DNA from: Pavlovales sp. CCMP2436
Lineage: Eukaryota > Haptophyta > Pavlovophyceae > Pavlovales
Direction of reading: 5' to 3'
Length of the DNA stretch: 11,883 bases
NCBI GenBank assembly: GCA_026770615.1
Contig: MU631530.1
Coordinates: 156,738 to 168,620 of the forward strand
Positions 1 through 8,224 of the stretch are shown piece after piece. The position numbers were made by a program, and so were the translations under genes. Position 1 is the first letter of the stretch. Each line of letters starts with the position of its first letter. The notes below the pieces were generated by a model. The model ran no database searches, was not told the origin of the DNA, and saw only the letters and a list, made by a program, of their open reading frames with translations.

Positions 1-115
<115 letters not shown>

Positions 116-282
116 CGGCTCAGCATGGTTCAACAGGTTGTATTCACTCACTGACTTGATCGACGTCAGACGTTAGTCCTGGCAGCAGGGATGGTGGTGG
201 TAGAGGTGAGGTTAACAGGGCAACGGGCATTGCTTGGAAGAGAGGTGTCACGTAAGATGTGGGCGATGTGCCACAGAGCGGG

Positions 283-705
283 TCACGTAGAGTCGCTGAA
301 TCTTGCGCGCACCTCCGCCCTCTCCTCGTCGTAGGCGCGCAGCTGCCCTCCCGGCTCCAGCGCTCTGGGCAGTCTCGCCCTCCTCTCGGAAGAATCGCTC
401 GCAGCTGCACGCGACGCGGCGCGGGAAAGAGTGGCGACGGCGGCTGAGGCGGCTGCGAGCGGGAGCAGCGGCAGGCGCGCGGCAGCGCCGAGTGCCGCGC
501 CGAGAGGGGCGAGGGCGTGCGGCTGAGCATTGGGGACAAGGGGGGAGCAGCCTAGCCTGACTCCTGGCTCTGTCCCGGTGTCGGGATCGGAAGTGGCATC
601 GCCAGTGCTGCGGCGGGTAGAGACACCCTTGGGCACAGCAGCAGGCGCAGCAGGAGCCTTGCGCAGTGCCCGTTCCCGCTGCGTCTCCCTGAGCATTGCC
701 ATCAC
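283..705 (-). CDS. VPS13: last recognisable exon of the VPS13-like gene, R.RlPR motif
   Basis: The acceptor is CCCCCCCCTCTACAG at 707-706, phase 0. The read starts VMAMLRETQRERALRKAP, so the splice gives EPEE|VMAMLRETQRER, comparable to the family's 'lsfD.ey...R.r' stretch. An Ala-rich insertion follows, then RARLPRALEPGGQLRAYDEE at about 385-325, a good match to the conserved VPS13 tail motif 'RiRpPR.f..dg.lr.Yd...A'. The frame stops at 285-283 (FSDST-stop). Alternatively, a donor at GCGGAG|GTGCGCGC (312-311) ends the exon at 313 in phase 0, and a PH-like domain would be encoded further left. The sequence cannot decide between these, so the last 30 bases are uncertain. Confidence 0.78.
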   Translation of the reverse strand: MMAMLRETQRERALRKAPAAPAAVPKGVSTRRSTGDATSDPDTGTEPGVRLGCSPLVPNAQPHALAPLGAALGAAARLPLLPLAAASAAVATLSRAASRAAASDSSERRARLPRALEPGGQLRAYDEERAEVRARFSDST

Positions 706-3700
706 CTGTAGAGGGGGGGGAGGGTAGCCTAGACTGTTGGCCTTGGTTTCCGAATATATCTGTTCTTTAGTAACGAATATACTTTTATTTCCTGTGGTCC
801 GGAATATCTGTTCCAACCAAGTGACCGATAGAGGCGACGAATAGAAATGGAGGGTGGTGGGGAGGGGGAAGGAGGGGAGGCAAGTTTGATCTTCCCTCAG
901 CTCGTGAACGCAGTAGCGAGTGATGAATTAGGAGATTACGCCGCGCCCTTCCAAGAAATATCCCCCTTCCTTGCTCTCAACCCCTGCTTCAAAGTTATAT
1001 GTATAAGTACCTCCTCCGGTTCCGCCGCCAGCACTTCAGCCGCCCTGCGAAGCAGTTCGGAAGATGCGGCCACGCCAGCAAGCGCACCGCGAACCACCTC
1101 GACCAGCAGTACACCAACTCCCTGCGCGGCACACAGTGGGCATACGGGTGTAACATAGGGCAGTGACGGGTGTGTAAATATCTAGAAGTACGTCCGTCCC
1201 CTGTCTCCACCGGACCCAAGCGTTGAGAAACACTCGGTTCAAAGGACCTTTTCAGAGCACACAAATACAGGTGTGACACATAGAAAAGATTGGCGTTACA
1301 CAAGAATACGAAGAATAGAGCTAGGAGCCACGAAGAGTAAGATAAGCACTTGAGACGACCGATGCGCGGACCCTCTCACTCACAGGGCATGCCCGTACGC
1401 TTTCAGGCTGCAAGACGTTTAAGAACAGAAGAAACAAAAAAAGCGCATACCTCCACGAGTCCGCCCGCGAGCGCCCCAACCCCCTGGGTTGCGTCCGCCC
1501 TGACGCGCGCAGCCAGTGCCTGCGCCCCAACCGCCGCGGAGTCCGCCAGGGCCACGGGAGCCCCCAAGGCACCCAAATGGCCGGCCAGGGAGGCGATGGC
1601 GTGAGTTGAGTGGGCGGAGTAGTGCTTTAAAACTCGGGCGCCCAGCGAGAGGCCCTCGGTACCTGGGCTCGCCTGCTGCGATAGCGCGGGAGTCGCGCAC
1701 GGCTGCCCTCCAATCCCGACACCCGTGTAGGGACTGCCGCCTGCCCGGAGCGAGCCAGAGGCAGCAGCAAGCTCAGCAGTGGAGCGGCGGGCAAGACCTG
1801 CGCCTTGAGCTCGTCGCTCAGCGTTGAAGCTAGGCATAGCGTCCCCAGTGCTCCTTTCCTGGCGAGCCGAAGCGCCCCCTGTGCCCCCAGCGGCACCCGG
1901 TACAGGCGCCCCTTCTCGCGACAGAGCCCACATCGAGATTGGCGGCACTCTCAGTGGCGCTCTGAGCACGTCCCCAAGCTCAACCGCCACAACCGCCAGA
2001 AGCCCAGCCATCCCGCTGGACTGGGCCCAGTCCAGCATGGAGTCAGGAGCGAGCGCGGCGGCGAGTGCGCGCAGGGCGCCTGCCTGCAGAGTCAGACGCA
2101 GCTCCAGCGCGGACAGCGAGAGGGCGGAAACTGGGAGTGGGCTGTGTCGCGCCACGGCTGCGTCGACGTTGGTGTGCGCGCCGAGAGCCCGCACCGCCCC
2201 CTTTGCCTTCTTGACCGCCGCTACGACTGAGCGAATCTGTCGCGTGAAGTTCACTGCGGCTTCGATAGCGCCCCCGTCCAACACGCACTCCAACGGCGCC
2301 AGGTGAGCGCGCAGCTCCAACCCTCCGCTGCTGCCACTGCTGCCTCCCTCCGACCCCCCTCCCCCTCCCTCCAGGCCTCCTCCTCTGCCGCCGCCGCCAC
2401 CGCCGCCGGTTGGCGAGAGACACGCCGGCGAGAGCAGCTGTAGCGGCGAGAGCAGGCACAGCGACACCGACGCCGCACACACATCTCCATCGCCGCCACC
2501 GTCGCCTCCGGTGTGCGCGTGCGTAGGTGTGTGGGCTTGAGGCGCCTGCACGTGGGTGGGAGCACCCGCCCTCCCAGACTGGCTCTGCTTGAATCCAGGA
2601 GGCACAGGCCGTGCGCAGAGCAGCACACTTGGCGGCAGCGGCGCAGTGTGCGTGCGCCACATTTGCACTGCCCCCGCAGACGCGACGGGAGGCGGGAAAT
2701 GACGGCCGCCAGCAGCAGCAGCAGCAGCAGCCGCAGCAGCCGCAGCAGCCGCAGCCGCGGCAGCAGCAGCGGCGGTGGCAGCAGCAGCAGCAGCAGGAGC
2801 CACTGCAGTCGCCGCTGCCGCCGCCGCCGTGGCCGCCGCAGGCACCGCGGACACGGGGCTTGCGGAGGAGGGGTTCGCGGGTGCCCAGGCGGCTGCGGGC
2901 TGGGGTTGGTCGATCTGCAAGTGCCTCGCCGAGAAACGCACACGTAGCGAGGTCATTCGCAGAATCGGGCGAGTGTCCAATCTCCCAGTGTCAGCTCTGC
3001 CAGTGTCCGCTGCGCCAGTGTCCGCTCCCCCAGTGTCCACTGTGCCAGTGTCCGCTGCGCCCGTGTCCACACCGGTGTCTGCTTCAAGAGCAAGCCCACC
3101 CAGTGTGAGCAGCAGTGCTTCCCTCGGAGTCTCGTCCACGCAGCTCAGGCGCACTGCCGGGCAGAAAGCGCGAAGGGACAGAGACGCGGAAGCGGAGGCA
3201 GATTTGGAGGAAGAGACGGTAGAGGAGGCGACAGCTGCTCTCGAGGGCTGCGAATTGCCGATGGGAAATGGGAGGAGAGGGTAGCTTGCTGCGTGCGCCG
3301 TGAGTGCTTGCTGCGCACACCACTGCAGCCTGACGCTCAGCACCGCAGCCCCAGACAGCCCCTCTCTCCCGGACTCCCTCCCAGACTGGCTGGGGAGGCC
3401 CCTCCCGGATTCCTCCCTCTCAGACTCGCCCCGGCCACTCTCCCCGCCGTGCTGCATGCGCATTGCTACGCTGGCGTAGGCGTCAAAGGTCCTTATTGTT
3501 ATTATTATTATTATTGGAGGTATTATTATTGATATTATCCTTATGTATATTTTAATATGTTCTTATTTTGTTTTGTTACTACTATTACGATTACCGTCCG
3601 TCAGAGCGGGGCGGCAGCGGCAGGCTCGCTGTCGCAAGCAGCCATCGCGTACACAAAGCACTAGCCTTGCCGCCACCACCCCTGCCGCCGCCGTCGTCGC

Positions 3701-6538
3701 CGCCGCCGCCGCCGCGGCCGCCGTTGCTGTTGCACATTTGTTCTCGCCCCAGAGGGGTCAGTCCAAGTAGAGGCTGCACCCAGAAACTGACATGCACCTG
3801 CGCACACTCGTCCAGCGAGTCCCTCCGCCCCTCCTTCTCCCCCTCCTTCCCGCTCGAAAGCACCCCCTCCCATTCCCCGTGTGACAGCGCCACTCGCTGC
3901 GGGAAAGCGACCAGCTCCCAACCGGACTCCCCGGGGACTTTTCCGGACTCCCTCCCGGACACACCCTGCCTCCCGGATTCCTTTTTGGACTTCTTTTTGG
4001 ACTCCCTTCCGGACTCCCTCCCAGACTCTCCTGATACCAGCCCGGGCTCCTCCGTCCTGCCCTCCCAAACTGAGAGTGTGCACGTGAGCACCCGCACCCT
4101 CCCGCCCGCGCCAAGCGCCACTGTGCACAGCAGCAGCGGACAGTCAGATGCGGACACTGGGAATGGCGGCGGGCCAGAGCCTGTGAGACGCAGAGCACCC
4201 ACCCACGGCACCAGACACACACCGCCGCCGCCTATGCAGCTGCTTAATCCAGTGCCCATTCCTCCAGTGTCCACTTTCCCAGTGTCTGCTCCCCCAGTGT
4301 CCGCTCTGGTTTCCTCCCCACTGTCCGCCCAGGATGACACGGTGACTCCCTTCTGAACTCCCTGCCTGCCTGCCCTGGCCTCCCCTGCCTGCCTGGCCAC
4401 CGGGCTGCATGCGTGCTCGACTGGCCGATTGCCTGCTCGAGCCTCCCCTGTTTGCCTTGCCAGACCCTCCTGGACTCCCGCCATTTGCTCACTGACTCTC
4501 CCGGACTCCCCCGCTTGCCTTTCCAGACCCCCTGCCCAGTCAGTCAGAGTGGCGAAGAGAGCGGAACTCGCAGTCAGCTCAACAGCCGCTGGCAGGTGCA
4601 CTGAGACCCACGCAGAGCCCAAGGTTGCGGACACTGGGGACAAGCCTGTTGCAGACACTGGGGCTGCAAGGTGAGCAGACATTGCCAGTGGGAGGGCATC
4701 TACCACCGGTGACCAGCAGACCCCCCCGAAAATCCCACCGCCGCCGAGCCCGCCTCCACCTAGCCCGCCGCCTTCGCCTTCGCCGAGCCTGCCGCCGCCA
4801 AGCCCGCCGCCGTCAAGCCCGCTGCCACTGTCTCCAAAATCTTTACGCCCCAGCTGAACGGCCGCGCACTCGAGCATAGCCGTGAGCTCCAAGCCCAGCT
4901 GAACTGCCCGGACTCTCCCGGACTCCCCTCGGACCCTCCCGGACTCCTCAAGGAGAGAAGCTCCCACGGACTCTTCCGATAGGCTGCGGGAGTCCGGCAG
5001 TCTGGGAGAGTTCGGAAGAGTTACGGGAGAGTCCGGGAGGCACGCCGACTGCAGGCCGGAATCTCTCCCGGAATCTCCCGGACACCTGTCGGACTCGCCC
5101 AGGCTGCAGGCCGAGAGGGAGGTGTTACACACACGCAGGCGCAACACACGCACAGTGCCCCCTGCCCCCCCTGCGCCCCCTGTCTGCTGCCCTAGTGTTC
5201 GCCCGCTCTGTGTTGGTTCTCCCCCTGTTCCCCCTGTCCACATCTCACTGTCGTCGTCGCCAGTGTCCACCCCAGTGTTCTTTTCCCCAGTGTCCGCTCC
5301 CCCAGCGTCCGCTGCGCCAGTGTCCGCTGCAGAGGGGGTAGAAAACGGGGTAGCTATAACTAACTTTATTTAGTAGCAGTAGTGGTAATAATAACAATAA
5401 CAACAATAACACCACCACCACACACCCACCACCACCGCAATAAAACAATAATAAGAATAAATAATATGGTGCGAGCATCTGGGTAGCCAACCGCGCAAAG
5501 AAGAAACAATGACAACAATAACAATAGGAAGAGTATCAAAAAGAAGAAGAAAGAAAGCAATTACCTGGTGCGAGAATCCTAGATAGCCGACCCCCCGAGC
5601 TAAGCGGCAGCCCCGGAGGCAGCAGCATCAGCGAAAGGCCGCCGCCGCCACCTGGTATCAAAATAAAAAAATTAAAAAAATGAGAAGCTATGTCATGCCC
5701 GTACGCCTTCGGGCTGCAAGTCGGGGGACGTTAAAGAACTATTATTAAAAAAGACCCGGAGGCAGCAGCAACAGCAGCAACCGGACCCCTATTAATTAAT
5801 ATAGTTACAGATATAGGTTTCTTTTCATCTACAGGTGCGCACTACCCTGCAAAAACAAGTGGAGAAAACTGACGGGGGAGGGAAGGCGAGACGACGGAAC
5901 ACGCAACAGTAATCTGAATAAATAGATTTATTTGTGAACATAATTAAAACAAAACACACCCAAGAAAGTTACACGAGAATAAATATCGCGCACCTTTCCC
6001 TCCGTCTAACTCGACGTCCAAACTCGAAAAAAAATAATGAGAATAATGAGAATGAGAATGAGAATGATACTGCTAATACCAATTCTAATGATACTCGTAA
6101 GAAACATGATGATGAATATGACAACAACAGCGCGCATCTCCCATTTTCCTAAAGACACATAGTTGAGACACAAATAATTTAAATAAACATGGATACACAT
6201 AATTTAGATATACATAGAGACCCTTACCTCCTAAATCCACGTCCAACTTCGAGTGCGCGACAGTAACGCGCAGCAGCAACCCCAGCACAGCGCACAGGCT
6301 CGCCGCTCCGGAAGCATGTGATGCATTGCTCAATCCAGCTGCGGCTGCTGCTGCTCCTCTCCTTTCCCATCTTTCCTCACCCACAATTTCCCCTCCCCCT
6401 GCTGCGCTCAGTCCGGGAGATCTGGAAAGTCCGGCTGCAGTGCCCAGTCCAGCTTCGAGGAGCGGCGCGAGTGCAATCACGACAGGCAGGCTAGGGCCCA
6501 GTACCAGTCTGGAACTGCTGCTGCTGCTGCTGGGGCTA

Positions 6539-6569
<31 letters not shown>

Positions 6570-8191
6570 GGATGGTAGAGGCGGATGTGGAGGCGGAGGG
6601 AGAGGCGGCGGTAGTGGTAGTGGCAAAGGCGGTAGCGGCGGCGGGGGCGACGGTTGGGGCAGACGCGGCAGGTGTGGTGGTCACTTGTGACGGTTTGTGA
6701 CTTTGTAACGGGTTGTTGTTTGCGGGTGTGACGGTTACTTGTAGGTTGACCAGTAGCCGAGGCGCCCACAGAGCAACCGAACCAGTGTCCGCTGCCCCCG
6801 TGTCCACTCCCCCAGTGTTTGCTCCCCCAGTGTCATCCCCTGTGTCCGCCGTCCCAGTGTCCGCCACCCCAGTATCCGCTGCCCCCGTGTCCACTCCCCC
6901 AGTTTCCGCTGCGCCAGTGTCCGCTCCCCCAATGTCCGCTGCTCCAGTGCCCCTCCTAATGTCTTTCCCGGTGTCCGCTTCCCCAGTGCCCCCCTGTCTG
7001 ACTGGCAGTCGCCACTCCAGGCGTGTCGCTCGCACCGTGCAGCCAAGCGAACGCAGACTCCCGGACTCCCTCCCTCTCCCGGACTCTCTCCCGGAGTCCT
7101 CACCGGAGTCCTCACCGGACACACCCTCTCTCCCGGACTTCCTCCTTCTCCCGGACTCTCTACCAGACTCCTCACCGGACACATCCTCTCTCCCGGACTC
7201 CTTCCCTCTTACGGACTCTCTCCCGGACTCTCCCGATATCATCCCGGACTCTCTCCCTGTAGCCCGGGAGTATAGCCGAATGTCAGAAGAGGTTTCCAGG
7301 CCCAGGCGCACAGTACCCAGACTCACTCTGTCCGCTGCCCCCGCTTCCACGCACCCAGCTAGCCCCCCCATTCCACTGCCGCCTAGCCCTGGCCCTGACC
7401 CTGACCCTGACCTTAGCCCTAGCCCTGGCCCTAGCCCTAGCCCTGACCCGAGTCCAGCACTGTCGCCCAGCTCACCGTCGAGCACACCGCCAAAGCCGAG
7501 ACTGGATGCCGGGGCTGTACCGAGGTGAACTGTGAGGCACGGAGCACCCACCTGCGATTTGTTGAGATATATACAAGAAAACGTATATGAATATATATAT
7601 ATATTAGATGTCTATGCATGTGTACCGAGGTGCACTGTGAGGCACGGAGCACCCACCTGCAATTTGTTGAGATATATACAACAATATGTATACGACTATA
7701 TATATTAGATGTAAATGCATATGTACCAAGGTGCGCTGTCAGGCACGGAGCACCCACCTATTACTTTGTATGCGTATTCGTATGATCAACAGACCCGCCA
7801 GCGACACGAGAGGGAGGGGGGGGGGAGAGGGGAGAGAAAGGGGTACAAGAGGGAGGGAAACACGAGAGGGAGGGGGGGGAGAGAAGGAAGACAAGAGAAA
7901 GGGAGACAAAAGCAGCGACTTGAGAGGGAGGGGAAAGAGGGGGGAGCTGCTGGAGCCAGATCTCGGTTGCTACCGAAATTGAAAACCGTACTGGTTAAAA
8001 ACAGTTTACAGTTTACAGTACTTATCGCTTTGGTTAATCCCTCGCCGGAGAGAGATTCACAAAGAGCAGGGTCCTGGCTCCAGCAGCAAGAGCGATGCAT
8101 CAAGAGGGGGGAGGGAGAGAAAGAGAGAGGGTACAGACAAGAGCGATGCACATGCCTCAGTCTAAGCAGATAGTCATTATCATCATCATCA

Positions 8192-8224
<33 letters not shown>

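Noticed and set aside
2251..2943. Minus-strand Arg/Leu-rich open frame
   Set aside because: It is a frame shadow of the poly-Ala and Gly coding region of the exon at 3491-1451, with no conserved motif and Cys/Arg-rich composition typical of off-frame GC-rich DNA.
2975..3090. CRISPR-like appearance of the CCAGTGTCCGCT repeats
   Set aside because: The repeat units are 12 bp with no unique spacers of constant length; it is a coding minisatellite inside an exon.
3568..4356. Plus-strand open frame, Ser/Pro-rich
   Set aside because: It is a shadow of the minus exon at 5326-3595 and crosses the well-supported splice at 3595/3491.
6713..7528. Plus-strand open frame rich in PVSAP and PDSLP repeats
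   Set aside because: It is the antisense of the ADTG and ESGR arrays in the minus exon; splice phases and conserved motifs support only the minus strand.
7715..8173. Plus-strand frame rich in Arg/Glu/Gly
   Set aside because: It is produced by the GAGAGGGAGG purine tract, with no recognisable start context or domain.
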